A stretch of DNA of 35,483 nucleotides from Stutzerimonas xanthomarina (GTDB lineage: Bacteria > Pseudomonadota > Gammaproteobacteria > Pseudomonadales > Pseudomonadaceae), in assembly GCF_003935375.1 (NCBI RefSeq), contig NZ_RHQM01000016.1:103222-138704 (forward strand), read 5' to 3'. The position numbers were made by a program, and so were the translations under genes. Position 1 is the stretch's first letter, and each line of letters opens with the position of its first letter. Under the pieces are notes generated by a model, which was not told where the DNA came from, did no database searches, and saw only the letters and a list, made by a program, of their open reading frames with translations. Positions 17,625 through 26,485 of the stretch are shown here, piece after piece.

Positions 17625-19040
17625 TTATTCAGCGAGCTTGAAAGTAATGAAACTCGCACGCCCCTGACGCAGAACTCGCATCGAAACGGATCGATTCTTC
17701 GGCAATTGCTCAGCCACTTGGGCAAATGTTGCCGCCGAATTGATCGCCTGATTATTCAGATGGGTGATGACATCGCCCGGGCGCAGCCCAATCATCGCAG
17801 CCGGCCCGTTGAGAATCTCAGTGATCACCACACCGCCCGGTAAATCCAGGCTCTTCTTCTGCTCATCGGTCAGCTCAGTGACTTTAACACCCAGGCGGTT
17901 ATCGCTGCGTTCCTGGCCGCCACCAGAGGCTGCCACGGCTTCGCCCTCTTCCGGCATGGCGCCGATCTTGACGTCGAGCATCTTGCGATCACCGTCGCGC
18001 ACCACTTCCATTCGTGCGGTGCTGCCAGGCTTGAGTGCTCCGACCAGATGAGGCAGATCAGCAGACATGACAATCGGCTTGTCGTTGAGGCTCAGAATCA
18101 CATCACCGACACGCAGACCACCGCGCGCTGCCGGACCGCCATCCATAACCTGAGCCACCAGGGCGCCCGCTGGACGCTCAAGACCAAAGGACTCAGCCAG
18201 ATCCTTGTTGACTTCCTGGATGACCACGCCAAGCCAGCCCCGACTCACCTTGCCTTCGGTTCGCAGCTGATTGGCAACATCCATTGCCACATCGATCGGA
18301 ATGGCGAAGGACAGCCCCATGAAGCCACCGGAGCGCGTGAATATCTGCGAGTTGATGCCAATCACCTCACCGTCGAGGTTAAACAGCGGACCGCCGGAAT
18401 TGCCCGGGTTGATTGCCACGTCGGTCTGAATGAACGGCACGTAGCTCTCATTGGGCAAGCTGCGGCCAGTCGCACTGACAATACCGGCGGTCACCGTATG
18501 ATCGAAACCAAACGGCGAGCCAATGGCGAGCACCCACTCCCCTGCTTTCAGCTCATCAGAACGGCCAATCTTGACGGTCGGTAGTCCCTTGCCCTCGACC
18601 TTCAGCACCGCCACGTCGGAGCGCGGATCGGCACCGATAAGCTTGGCTTCCAGCTCGCTTCGATCCGGCAGACGAACGATGATTTCGTCGGCATCGGCGA
18701 CCACGTGATTGTTGGTCAGGACATAACCGTCTTCGGAAATTATGAAACCCGAACCGAGAGACTGCGCTTCACGCTGCTGGCCGCGACCCGGGGCGCCCGG
18801 CATCTGTGGGATGCTGTGTTCGAAGAACTCGCGAAAAATCGGCGGCAGCCCTTCGAGTTCCGGCATCTGCGCAGTCGCACCGCGGCTCTGCACCTTCTGC
18901 TTGGTGCTGATATTGACTACCGCTGGCGAGGCACTTTCGACCAGCGGCGTGAAATCAGGCAATTCCGCCTGGGCAACGACAGCATGGCTCAGCAATGCCA
19001 GGCCCGCCACGAAGGCGAAGCAGCTGTTTCGATTGAACAT
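17625..19040 (-). CDS. mucD: DegP/HtrA-family periplasmic serine protease MucD
   Basis: MucD degrades or refolds damaged periplasmic proteins and damps AlgU activation. From the ATG at 19040 the protein has 471 residues. A signal peptide (residues 1 to about 26, ending AVVAQA) comes first. The trypsin-like domain has the triad H112 (TNNHVV), D142 (RSDVAVL) and S215 (NPGNSGGP). Two PDZ domains follow (GWLGVVIQEV from about 263 and NRLGVKVTEL from about 375). An in-frame start 8 codons upstream would spoil the signal peptide. GGGGAG precedes the chosen ATG. It is the last gene of the operon and is followed by a strong terminator. Confidence 0.96.
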   Translation of the reverse strand: MFNRNSCFAFVAGLALLSHAVVAQAELPDFTPLVESASPAVVNISTKQKVQSRGATAQMPELEGLPPIFREFFEHSIPQMPGAPGRGQQREAQSLGSGFIISEDGYVLTNNHVVADADEIIVRLPDRSELEAKLIGADPRSDVAVLKVEGKGLPTVKIGRSDELKAGEWVLAIGSPFGFDHTVTAGIVSATGRSLPNESYVPFIQTDVAINPGNSGGPLFNLDGEVIGINSQIFTRSGGFMGLSFAIPIDVAMDVANQLRTEGKVSRGWLGVVIQEVNKDLAESFGLERPAGALVAQVMDGGPAARGGLRVGDVILSLNDKPIVMSADLPHLVGALKPGSTARMEVVRDGDRKMLDVKIGAMPEEGEAVAASGGGQERSDNRLGVKVTELTDEQKKSLDLPGGVVITEILNGPAAMIGLRPGDVITHLNNQAINSAATFAQVAEQLPKNRSVSMRVLRQGRASFITFKLAE

Positions 19041-19075
19041 GACTACAAGTCTCCCCACTGACAAAACAAGGAAGC

Positions 19076-19528
19076 TCAGGGACTCGCAGGCCCCGCGAGC
19101 ATGGCGCGCAAAACCACCGGCTGCAGATTCGGGTCAGCTGCGGTACGGCGGCTTCGCATACGCACGAATAGCCAGGAAATGAAGAAGCCCCCCAGACCTG
19201 CCAGAATAACGATCGACTCACGCGTCGACAGCTGAGCGGCCAGCGAAGCGGCCGCCATCAGCACGATAAGAGGGAGAAGATAGACAAGGACGGCACCGCG
19301 CAGCAACACGTCCTCGCGGATGCCCACAACGACACCGTCACCGACCTGCAGGTGGAGATCGCAGAGCGCCCTGATGAGGCCGCGCTGTTCGCGAACACCG
19401 AGGGTATCCATCAAGCCTTGGCCACAGCCACTCTTCGCGGAACAGCCAGAGCAGGTAGTTTTGCGCCGAGTCTCAACCCAAACAGCGCCGACATCCAGCG
19501 CGACTACCCGCCCAGGCTGTTCGATCAT
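19076..19528 (-). CDS. mucC: RseC/MucC-family membrane protein
   Basis: A 150-residue inner-membrane protein. The N-terminal domain carries the family's cysteine cluster (C26, C29 and C35 in TTCSGCSAKSGCGQ). Two transmembrane helices follow at about 77-98 and 103-123, and the tail is basic. RseC relatives are linked to reduction of SoxR and to Rsx function. In Pseudomonas the gene is called mucC and has a minor role in control of AlgU. It is notable that rsxABC, the other partner of RseC in SoxR reduction, lies in the same window at 32009. The ATG overlaps the mucB stop by four bases. Confidence 0.92.
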   Translation of the reverse strand: MIEQPGRVVALDVGAVWVETRRKTTCSGCSAKSGCGQGLMDTLGVREQRGLIRALCDLHLQVGDGVVVGIREDVLLRGAVLVYLLPLIVLMAAASLAAQLSTRESIVILAGLGGFFISWLFVRMRSRRTAADPNLQPVVLRAMLAGPASP

Positions 19529-20469
19529 CGTTGTGCCTGTTCCGAACTGGCTCGCATGGACAGGGCAACCCGTTCAGCCGTGCCAAGTGGAATCTCGCCC
19601 ACCACGGTCACCATGACATCGCCATCCGCAGTACTGATGCGCTTAGAGACCGCGACGGTAGGCCCCATCTGGCTTCGCGCGTCCTCAACCAAGGCGCCGC
19701 GCAGCGGCTCCAGAAACACGGAAAACTTCGCCAGGCCATCACCGTAGGACAACCAGGAAACAGTTTCGGAAGAGGCGGGACTAGGTCGTTCGTTGGCATC
19801 CAGAAGCGTGAAGCCGGAAGGCAACCAGTCGGAGCGCCAGGGCGATGTTGGATTCGCCTCGCGCCGGTTCACGGTCACTGGATTGCAATCAGCGCCGGGC
19901 TTCAGTTGCTCGGCAGATACACTGCCAGCCGTGAACTGGGTGAATTGGAAACGCTCGAGCAGCTGCCCTTTCTCGTTCAGCATCAGCGACTTGAGGGGCA
20001 ATGCGGTATCTTGGTCGAGATGCAGTTCGAAGCCGTAACGGTGCTGGTCCTTCGGCACGACAGCCAGCGCCACGGCAGGGCGACCAGCAACTCTTGAATC
20101 TCCGATCTCACGGAATTCGTACCACTCGGAGAGTGCTTTCGGATCGAGACGCTGCCCGTGCCAAGCTTGCGCTTCACGCACTTGCGCCGCGAGGTCATCG
20201 GTAGCGCATTGCATCTGACCATTTACCAGCAGAACTTCAGCCGGAGCTCCGTCAAGCTGAAGCAATCGCTCCTGCACTTGACCTTCTTCGACCTGCTGCC
20301 AAACGGCATGACTGGAAAAGCTGCCATTGCGTTCGTAGACGAACGTACCGATATAACTCTGTTTCTGCTCTGCCGCCGCAAGTCGCTCCATCCAGGACCC
20401 GGCATCAGCAGCAAGGGCCGGCATCGATAGCCAGCCCCCCATCACCACATACAGCGGTAATACGCGCAT
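19525..20469 (-). CDS. mucB: MucB/RseB periplasmic negative regulator of AlgU
   Basis: MucB binds the periplasmic part of MucA and protects it from AlgW cleavage; lipid-like signals from the cell envelope release it. The protein has 314 residues. A signal peptide (1 to about 21, ending PALAAD) is followed by the large LolA-like domain (AAAEQKQSYIGTFVYERNGSFSSHAVWQ, split) and the C-terminal domain (SDWLPSGFTLLDANERP). The ATG at 20469 is eight bases after the mucA stop. Intact, normal length. Confidence 0.95.
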   Translation of the reverse strand: MRVLPLYVVMGGWLSMPALAADAGSWMERLAAAEQKQSYIGTFVYERNGSFSSHAVWQQVEEGQVQERLLQLDGAPAEVLLVNGQMQCATDDLAAQVREAQAWHGQRLDPKALSEWYEFREIGDSRVAGRPAVALAVVPKDQHRYGFELHLDQDTALPLKSLMLNEKGQLLERFQFTQFTAGSVSAEQLKPGADCNPVTVNRREANPTSPWRSDWLPSGFTLLDANERPSPASSETVSWLSYGDGLAKFSVFLEPLRGALVEDARSQMGPTVAVSKRISTADGDVMVTVVGEIPLGTAERVALSMRASSEQAQR

Positions 20470-20477
20470 GTTTCTCC

Positions 20478-21065
20478 CTAACGTTCTTCCATGCTGGCCG
20501 CGCGAGCGTAAGGCAGCGCGCTCTCCGATCCATTACCAAAGGCAGCTTGCTGGGCATGCTGGCGAACATATGAAGGCAGACGCTCTTCGTGCCAGCGCTC
20601 TACCGGAGCGCCATCTGCCGCTGCCTGTACAGGCGCTTCAGTTTGCTCACTGTAACCAGCCAGAACCGCCGGCCCTTGACTGGTCTGCGGAACCGAAATA
20701 CTTGGCTGCGGAGCCTGCTGCGCTAGCTGCGGACCAGCAACCTCATTCTGATTGTACAGACGTACACCGGCCAGAACAGCGACTGTAACCGAAGCAGCCA
20801 CTGCCAGCCGGCCGAGGCCTTTCCATCCGTTACGTTGCGCCTTGACCGGCGCGGCCTCATCAGCCAACGCAGCCGATACCGCAGAAGCGATATCCAGGCG
20901 CGGCTCGATCAACTCCTTGTGCATGGCGGCACGGGCAAGTTGATAACGCGACCAGGTAGCACGTAGCTCCGGGTTGTCGCCTGCGAGCATGCGACGTAAT
21001 TCCAACTCGTCCGCTTCGTTATCCATCACCGCGGACAGCGATTCATGCAGGGCTTCACGACTCAT
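20478..21065 (-). CDS. mucA: Anti-sigma factor MucA
   Basis: MucA holds AlgU at the inner membrane. The protein has 195 residues from the ATG at 21065 (AGAGGAA ribosome site); a longer in-frame reading to 21107 does not fit the family. The cytoplasmic AlgU-binding domain is residues 1-80 (SREALHESLSAVMDNEADELELRR). One transmembrane helix spans about 84-103 and a periplasmic domain follows. The segment AVLAGYSE puts Ala136-Gly137 exactly at the AlgW cleavage site known in P. aeruginosa MucA. There is no frameshift or truncation, so the allele is non-mucoid-type. Confidence 0.96.
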   Translation of the reverse strand: MSREALHESLSAVMDNEADELELRRMLAGDNPELRATWSRYQLARAAMHKELIEPRLDIASAVSAALADEAAPVKAQRNGWKGLGRLAVAASVTVAVLAGVRLYNQNEVAGPQLAQQAPQPSISVPQTSQGPAVLAGYSEQTEAPVQAAADGAPVERWHEERLPSYVRQHAQQAAFGNGSESALPYARAASMEER

Positions 21066-21096
21066 GGCGGTTCCTCTCTTGGCTGTCGCCGCTGTC

Positions 21097-21678
21097 TCAG
21101 GATTCATGCAACAAGGGTTGCAATGCTTTATCTATGGCTTCACGTGCCCGGAAGATCCGGGAACGCACTGTGCCCACCGGACACTGCATGACGCTCGCAA
21201 TGTCTTCATAACTAAGACCATCAAATTCACGCAGTGTTAGAGCCGTACGCAAATCTTCTGGCAAAAGTTGAATGGTTCGATGAACGGTATCTTCAATCTC
21301 ATCCCTGAGCAGCGAGCGTTCCGGTGACTCGATGTCCTTGAGAGCATGATCGCCCTCATAGAACTCGGCGTCCTCGGAACTCACATCACTATCTGGCGGG
21401 CGTCTGCCGCGCGCCACCAGATGATTCTTCGCCGTATTGATGGCGATGCGGTACAGCCAGGTGTAGAAAGCGCTGTCACCGCGAAAATTGGCGAGTGCGC
21501 GGTAGGCTTTGATAAAAGCCTCTTGGGCAACATCCTGAGCTTCATGAGAGTCATGCACGAACCGCACGATCAACCCAAGGATCTTGTGCTGGTATTTCAT
21601 TACCAGCAGATCAAACGCCCGCTTGTCACCACGCTGCACTCGTTCAACCAGCTGCTGGTCCTGCTCCTGAGTCAACAT
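21097..21678 (-). CDS. algU: RNA polymerase sigma factor AlgU (RpoE-type, ECF)
   Basis: AlgU directs transcription of envelope-stress and alginate genes. The protein has 193 residues and is very close in sequence to P. aeruginosa AlgU as I recall it. Region 2 has FDLLVMKYQHKILGLIVRF and AQEAFIKAYRALANFRGDSAFYTWLYRIA (split). Region 4 has LREFDGLSYEDIASVMQCPVGTVRSRIFRAREA. It heads the algU-mucA-mucB-mucC-mucD operon; mucA starts 31 bases after its stop. An AlgU-type promoter lies upstream, implying positive autoregulation. Confidence 0.98.
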   Translation of the reverse strand: MLTQEQDQQLVERVQRGDKRAFDLLVMKYQHKILGLIVRFVHDSHEAQDVAQEAFIKAYRALANFRGDSAFYTWLYRIAINTAKNHLVARGRRPPDSDVSSEDAEFYEGDHALKDIESPERSLLRDEIEDTVHRTIQLLPEDLRTALTLREFDGLSYEDIASVMQCPVGTVRSRIFRAREAIDKALQPLLHES

Positions 21679-21737
21679 GAACGCTCCTCCTCGGTAGCGG
21701 AGTAGCGTCGCTCACACCAGCGAACCGACCTGCCAGA

Positions 21738-21764
21738 ATAGACCCGGGCTTTACGCAAAAGTTC
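21738..21764 (-). promoter_or_regulatory. AlgU-dependent autoregulatory promoter (P1-like)
   Basis: GAACTT (21764-21759) and TCTAT (21742-21738) with a 16-base spacer on the minus strand. This matches the AlgU/RpoE consensus GAACTT-N16-TCTGA at the -35 and most of the -10. The surrounding bases (GGGGAGAACTTTTGCG) resemble the P1 promoter of P. aeruginosa algU as I recall it. It ends 59 bases before the algU ATG. Confidence 0.8.
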
Positions 21765-21910
21765 TCCCCCCTCCTAGCAAGCTATCCTGCAATACCTGAC
21801 GGCGATTGCACCACAGCGTTGCGCCATTGCTGACGACGCCGTCCTGGTGTCCATAGCAAACTCGCACCGCCCATTCACGATGGCCAGCTGGTTTGCATTC
21901 ATAACTGCCT

Positions 21911-21938
21911 ATTGAGCCACCCCGCGAAGGAAAAGTTC
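21911..21938 (-). promoter_or_regulatory. Second possible AlgU-type promoter
   Basis: A second GAACTT (21938-21933) on the minus strand has TCAAT (21915-21911) after a 17-base spacer. The -10 match is weaker. The -35 lies in a palindrome (CGAAGGGAAC...CCTTCG, 21925-21944). P. aeruginosa algU has more than one AlgU-dependent promoter, so a second one is plausible. The rest of the 349-bp gap 21679-22027 shows no gene; near 21993-21998 TATACT is a likely -10 for nadB. Confidence 0.4.
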
Positions 21939-21992
21939 CCTTCGTTAGAAGACAAACACACAGTCGCCTATTTTGGCGCTACATCCCGTCTA

Positions 21993-21998
21993 TATACT
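21993..21998 (+). promoter_or_regulatory. Candidate -10 box of the nadB promoter
   Basis: TATACT is a good -10 hexamer, 29 bases before the nadB ATG. No convincing -35 was found at 16-18 bases; TTTTGG at 21971-21976 has a 16-base spacer but is a poor match. An inverted GGCG/CGCC motif (around 21964-21978) overlaps that spot. Confidence 0.4.
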
Positions 21999-22027
21999 AG
22001 GGCTCGTTTTTCCCGCCGGAATTGGAC

Positions 22028-23644
22028 ATGAACCAGGTTCTACGATACGACGTGCTGGTCATCGGCAGCGGTGCCGCCGGCTTGACCTTGGCACTCAACC
22101 TGCCGACCGATCTTCGCATCGCCGTTCTCAGCAAGGGCGATCTCTCCAACGGCTCCACCTACTGGGCCCAAGGTGGCGTCGCCGCAGTACTGGATACGAC
22201 CGACACCGTAGAGTCACATGTCTCCGACACCCTCATCGCCGGAGGAGGGCTGTGCCGCGAAGACGCCGTCCGTTTCACGGTCGAGCACAGCAACGAGGCC
22301 ATCCAGTGGCTGATCGAGCAAGGGGTGCCCTTCACGCGGGACAATGCCCCGGATCGCGAAGACGGCAGTTTCGAATTTCACCTGACCCGCGAGGGCGGCC
22401 ATAGCCATCGGCGCATCATTCACGCAGCCGACGCCACTGGCGCAGCCATTTTCAACACGCTGCTTGGCCAGGCCAGAAAGCAGAGCAATATCGAGCTTCT
22501 ACAACAGCGCGTTGCAGTCGACCTAATCACCGAACACAAACTCGGGCTGCCGGGCAGACGCTGCCTGGGCGCCTATGTGCTCAATCGCAGCACCGGCGAG
22601 GTCGAAACCTTCCAGTCACGATTCGTCGTACTGGCTACCGGCGGCGCGGCCAAGGTTTACCTGTACACCAGCAACCCGGACAGCGCGTGCGGCGATGGCA
22701 TTGCGATGGCCTGGCGAGCGGGCTGCCGCGTCGGCAATCTGGAATTCAACCAGTTCCACCCTACCTGCCTCTATCACCCGCAAGCGAAGAGCTTTCTGGT
22801 GACCGAAGCCCTGCGCGGGGAAGGTGCCTTGCTCAAGCTGCCTAACGGCGAGCGTTTCATGCCGCGTTTCGATGCCAGGGAAGAACTCGCCCCGCGCGAT
22901 ATCGTCGCACGCGCAATCGACCACGAAATGAAGCGACTAGGCATCGACTGCGTCTACCTCGATATCAGCCACAAGCCTGCCGAGTTCATCAAAAGCCACT
23001 TCCCCACCGTCTACGAGCGCTGCCTGGAATACGGCATCGACATCACCAGCCAGCCGATTCCGGTGGTACCCGCAGCGCACTACACCTGCGGCGGCGTAGT
23101 CGTGGATCAGGCTGGACGCACCGACATCCCCGGCCTCTACGCCATCGGCGAGACCAGTTTCACAGGCCTGCACGGCGCGAACCGCATGGCCAGCAACTCG
23201 CTGCTCGAATGCTTCGTCTACGGCCGGGCGGCCGCTCAGGACATCCTGCGCGAACTGCCCCAAGTCACCAACGCAGCAACGTTACCTGCATGGGACGCCA
23301 GCCAGGTGACCGACTCCGACGAAGACGTGATCATCGCGCACAACTGGGACGAGCTGCGGCGCTTCATGTGGGACTACGTCGGCATCGTCCGCACCAACAA
23401 ACGGCTAATGCGCGCGCAGCACCGAGTGCGCCTGCTGCTGAGCGAGATCGACGAGTTCTACAGCAACTACAAAGTCAGTCGTGATTTGCTCGAACTACGC
23501 AATCTGGCGCTGGTTGCAGACCTGATGATTCGCTCGGCCATGCTGCGCAAGGAGAGCCGAGGACTGCACTACACCCTCGACTACCCGGAGCTGCTGCCGC
23601 AAGCGGTCGACACTATTCTGGCGCCGCCCACCTACGTCGACTGA
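22028..23644 (+). CDS. nadB: L-aspartate oxidase NadB
   Basis: NadB oxidises L-aspartate to iminoaspartate using FAD, the first step of NAD synthesis. The product has 538 residues from the ATG at 22028 (a TTG two codons earlier is less likely). The FAD-binding GSGAAGLT lies at 13-20. Other family blocks are [37 protein letters not shown] and [21 protein letters not shown] (split). It is divergent from algU, a conserved arrangement in Pseudomonas. Its 3' end overlaps the convergent ygfX gene by 32 bp. Confidence 0.97.
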   Translation: MNQVLRYDVLVIGSGAAGLTLALNLPTDLRIAVLSKGDLSNGSTYWAQGGVAAVLDTTDTVESHVSDTLIAGGGLCREDAVRFTVEHSNEAIQWLIEQGVPFTRDNAPDREDGSFEFHLTREGGHSHRRIIHAADATGAAIFNTLLGQARKQSNIELLQQRVAVDLITEHKLGLPGRRCLGAYVLNRSTGEVETFQSRFVVLATGGAAKVYLYTSNPDSACGDGIAMAWRAGCRVGNLEFNQFHPTCLYHPQAKSFLVTEALRGEGALLKLPNGERFMPRFDAREELAPRDIVARAIDHEMKRLGIDCVYLDISHKPAEFIKSHFPTVYERCLEYGIDITSQPIPVVPAAHYTCGGVVVDQAGRTDIPGLYAIGETSFTGLHGANRMASNSLLECFVYGRAAAQDILRELPQVTNAATLPAWDASQVTDSDEDVIIAHNWDELRRFMWDYVGIVRTNKRLMRAQHRVRLLLSEIDEFYSNYKVSRDLLELRNLALVADLMIRSAMLRKESRGLHYTLDYPELLPQAVDTILAPPTYVD

Positions 23645-24068
23645 ACTTGAGCCGCACCCGCAGTCGACGATGCTGCTCTCGCGGTAGTGCGTCGCGGGGC
23701 ACGCAGATGCTGCCAGCTAACCGCCGGCCCGGCACGCGAAAACGCAGCACGACTATCAGTGGCAGCGCCAGGCTGTCAGGCAGCAACTGAACTGCCTGCC
23801 AACCTTGCCGGTCGCTCCACAGGTGCCAGCCCGCAGCATCGTGGCGCAGGCCAGACCAGGCATCTCGACTGGACAGTAGAATCCCGCGCGGCAACACCCA
23901 CAGCGCGTGGACCAGACAAAACAGAAGCGCTATCAACTGCAACCAGAGCGGCGCAGCCGACAGCACGATGGCGGCCAGGGCGAGCGCCTGAGCCCCGAGA
24001 TAGAGCGTCAACAACCAGCTGGAGGGCTGCCAGCGACACTCGAATGATTGATTACTTGGGCTGGACAC
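23613..24068 (-). CDS. ygfX: YgfX-family membrane protein
   Basis: A 151-residue protein with two adjacent hydrophobic helices (about 18-38 and 41-60), followed by a soluble domain with [20 protein letters not shown]. This is the layout of YgfX (CptA). In E. coli it was described as a membrane toxin opposed by YgfY; YgfY is now known as the flavinylation factor SdhE, so the toxin role is debated. The start at 24068 lies inside the end of sdhE (17-base overlap), so the two are co-translated. The last 32 bases overlap nadB tail to tail. Confidence 0.8.
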   Translation of the reverse strand: MSSPSNQSFECRWQPSSWLLTLYLGAQALALAAIVLSAAPLWLQLIALLFCLVHALWVLPRGILLSSRDAWSGLRHDAAGWHLWSDRQGWQAVQLLPDSLALPLIVVLRFRVPGRRLAGSICVPRDALPREQHRRLRVRLKFSRRRWAAPE

Positions 24069-24306
24069 GATCGAGGATCATGCGAACCATGCGCCGCAGG
24101 TCCTCATCCTCGGGCTCGCCGCGCTGCATGAACCAGCCGAACATGTCCTGATCCTCGCAACTCAGCAGCTTGCGATAGCGGTGCTGATCTTCCTCATCGA
24201 GACCTGGATAGACCTCCTTGACGAAAGGTACCAGCAACACATCCAGCTCCAACATGCCGCGACGGCTTTGCCAAAACAGACGATTGAGTTCGGATTGCTC
24301 AGCCAT
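24052..24306 (-). CDS. sdhE: FAD assembly factor SdhE
   Basis: SdhE promotes covalent attachment of FAD to SdhA of succinate dehydrogenase. The 84-residue product is the usual size. The diagnostic RGMLELD motif is at residues 16-22, with the functional glycine and glutamate. [15 protein letters not shown] is near the C-terminus. It forms a two-gene unit with ygfX. The ATG at 24306 is preceded by AAAAGGAG. Confidence 0.93.
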   Translation of the reverse strand: MAEQSELNRLFWQSRRGMLELDVLLVPFVKEVYPGLDEEDQHRYRKLLSCEDQDMFGWFMQRGEPEDEDLRRMVRMILDRVQPK

Positions 24307-24453
24307 ACATCGGCTCCTTTTGAGAAGGCGCGCATTATAGCGGCTGCACCGAACTCATCAGTCGCTTTTTTCGTCGAGCTGCAAACCCTTCATCACGCAA
24401 CCGTTTCCGCCGGGCTGCTATGATGCCCACCCGGATTCTGACGACGACCAATC

Positions 24454-25401
24454 ATGACCGACACTGCTTATTTTTGCGTTCTGTCGCATGAAGGCGTCCT
24501 TGCCGTACGCGGCCCGGATGCCAGCAAGTTTCTCCAGGGTCAGCTGACCTGCAACCTCAGCTACCTCACCGCCGAGACATCCAGTCTGGGCGCACGCTGC
24601 ACGCCCAAGGGGCGCATGCAGTCGAGTTTCCGCATCGTTCTGGATGGCGACGGTTACCTGTTGGCGATGGCCAGTGAGCTGCTGCAACTGCAACAAGCCG
24701 ATCTGAATAAGTACGCCGTATTTTCCAAGTCCCGCCTGAACGACGAGAGCGCCGACTGGTGCCGATTCGGTCTTGCGGGCGGAGACGGCTCGCTGGTCAG
24801 CCTGGGCCTGGATCTTCCGCTGACCGCCGACAGTGTGGTGAGGAGCCACGGCATGATCGCGATCCGTCTGCAGGATGGCCGCGTCGAACTCTGGACCCCT
24901 GGCGCCGACGCCGAGCAGGTCCGCACGCGCCTGGCCGCGCAGCTTCAGGAAGCGCCGGTCAATCGCTGGCTGCTGGACCAGGTTCGCGCCGGCATCGGCC
25001 AGGTATTCGGCAGCACTCGCGAGCTGTTCATCCCGCAGATGATCAATTTGCAGGCACTGGGCGGCGTGAGTTTCAAAAAGGGCTGCTATACCGGCCAGGA
25101 AATCGTCGCGCGCATGCAGTATCTGGGCAAACTCAAGCGCCGCCTGCAGCGCCTGTTGATCGAAGGCAGACAGGACGAGCTGCCAGCTCCGGGCGCTGAG
25201 ATTTTCTCACCGGTGCATGGCTCCAGCGTCGGTGAGGTCGTGCTAGCCGCCAGTGACACCGACCGAATCGAGCTGCTGGCCGTACTGCAGGAGGACGCCG
25301 CCGCTGACGGCCGCCTGTATCTGGGCTCCCCGGACGGATTGCCGATGAGTCTGCTCGAGCTTCCCTACAGCCTGAATGCGGATCTGGAAATTCAGCGCTA
25401 G
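24454..25401 (+). CDS. ygfZ: Folate-binding Fe-S cluster maintenance protein YgfZ
   Basis: YgfZ uses tetrahydrofolate in the assembly or repair of certain iron-sulphur enzymes. The protein has 315 residues with the GcvT-like fold. The signature KGCYTGQE is at 209-216, with the essential cysteine at 211. The N-terminal FLQGQLTCNLSYL and ARCTPKGRMQSSFR blocks are also present. It is divergent from sdhE, sharing a 147-bp promoter gap. Both neighbours serve respiratory cofactors (FAD, Fe-S). Confidence 0.92.
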   Translation: MTDTAYFCVLSHEGVLAVRGPDASKFLQGQLTCNLSYLTAETSSLGARCTPKGRMQSSFRIVLDGDGYLLAMASELLQLQQADLNKYAVFSKSRLNDESADWCRFGLAGGDGSLVSLGLDLPLTADSVVRSHGMIAIRLQDGRVELWTPGADAEQVRTRLAAQLQEAPVNRWLLDQVRAGIGQVFGSTRELFIPQMINLQALGGVSFKKGCYTGQEIVARMQYLGKLKRRLQRLLIEGRQDELPAPGAEIFSPVHGSSVGEVVLAASDTDRIELLAVLQEDAAADGRLYLGSPDGLPMSLLELPYSLNADLEIQR

Positions 25402-25511
25402 TGCGAACCGGAGCCAGAAAGCAAATACCTGAGAGGCGCACTATGGACCACGGGCAAAGCACCCTGACCTGAAGCGCCCTAGCGACACTGACCGACACAT
25501 AAAGGAATGAC

Positions 25512-26348
25512 ATGAGCACCCTTGCCGAGAAAGTCCAGCGCGATCTGACGCTCGCGATCGAGAACGATGAATTGGTTCTGCCTACCCTGCCGGAGGTGGC
25601 ATTGCGCGTCCGCGAGGCGGCCGAGGACCCGGACATCAGCATTCCGGCACTGAGCAAGGTGATAGGCGCCGACGCAGCCCTCGCCGCACGCATCATCAAG
25701 GTGGTCAACAGCCCGCTGCTGCGTACCAGTCGCGAGATCGACGATCTGCAGATGGCGGTCAGCCGTCTCGGCATCAATTACACCTGCAACCTGGCCACAG
25801 GCCTGGCGATGGAGCAGATGTTCCAGGCGACCACCGATGTCGTCGATCGCAAGATGCGCGAGGTCTGGAACAAGAGCACCGAGGTCGCCGCCATCAGTCA
25901 TGTGCTCTGCCGTCACTACACACGATTGATGCCTGATCAAGCGACCCTCGCCGGACTGGTCCATCAGATCGGCATATTGCCGATCCTGACCTACGCAGAA
26001 GAGCACAGTGCCCTGCTATCGGACTCGTTCAGCCTCAATCACGTCATCGACACGATTCACCCGATGGTGGGTGAGAAAATCCTGCGCACCTGGGATTTCC
26101 CGGAGGCAATCGTGTCGGTGGCTGGTCAGTACACCGATTTCCAGCGCAATTCGGCCGCAGTCGATTATGTAGACGTGGTGCAAGTCGCCACCCTGCAGAG
26201 CTATATGGGCACCCAGCACCCTTACGCGCAGCTGGACTGGAGCGAGGTTCCCGCCTTCGCCAAGCTGGGGCTCGATCCGAGCGAACTGATGCAGGAGGAC
26301 GAGGACCTGTCTGCCGCCATGGACGCAGCCATGAGCATGCTTCAGTAA
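25512..26348 (+). CDS. HDOD domain protein
   Basis: A 278-residue cytoplasmic protein made almost wholly of one HDOD domain (LPTLPEVALRVREAAEDPDISIPALSKVIGADAALAARIIKVVNSPL, split over 20-70). HDOD domains resemble HD phosphohydrolases but usually lack the metal ligands, and often serve as signalling scaffolds. No attached EAL, GGDEF or receiver domain is present, so the partner is unknown. The ATG at 25512 follows AAAGGAATG. The 110-bp gap from ygfZ has no recognised gene. Confidence 0.85.
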   Translation: MSTLAEKVQRDLTLAIENDELVLPTLPEVALRVREAAEDPDISIPALSKVIGADAALAARIIKVVNSPLLRTSREIDDLQMAVSRLGINYTCNLATGLAMEQMFQATTDVVDRKMREVWNKSTEVAAISHVLCRHYTRLMPDQATLAGLVHQIGILPILTYAEEHSALLSDSFSLNHVIDTIHPMVGEKILRTWDFPEAIVSVAGQYTDFQRNSAAVDYVDVVQVATLQSYMGTQHPYAQLDWSEVPAFAKLGLDPSELMQEDEDLSAAMDAAMSMLQ

Positions 26349-26380
26349 GCACCGGACACCGCTCGCCCGAAAGCGAGGAA

Positions 26381-26415
26381 CCGTCCCTATGGCACCTAGT
26401 CACAAAAAGGGACGG
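26381..26415. repeat. Inverted repeat after the HDOD gene
   Basis: CCGTCCC (26381-26387) and GGGACGG (26409-26415) with a 21-base loop. A smaller hairpin CTCGC/GCGAG lies just before it. Neither is followed by a good T-run. It could end the HDOD transcript or act as a leader element for the DUF4142 gene 70 bp downstream. Confidence 0.35.
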
Positions 26416-26485
26416 CAATCTCGCCGCATCGCGCCTTGTGTCTGCCTCCCGGCCAACACAAGTCAGGTGAAGAAAGGAGAACGCA

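Noticed and set aside
25402..25511. Tiny open frame (starting ATGGACCACGGGC) before the HDOD gene
   Set aside because: It has only nine codons and no ribosome site; not supportable as a gene.
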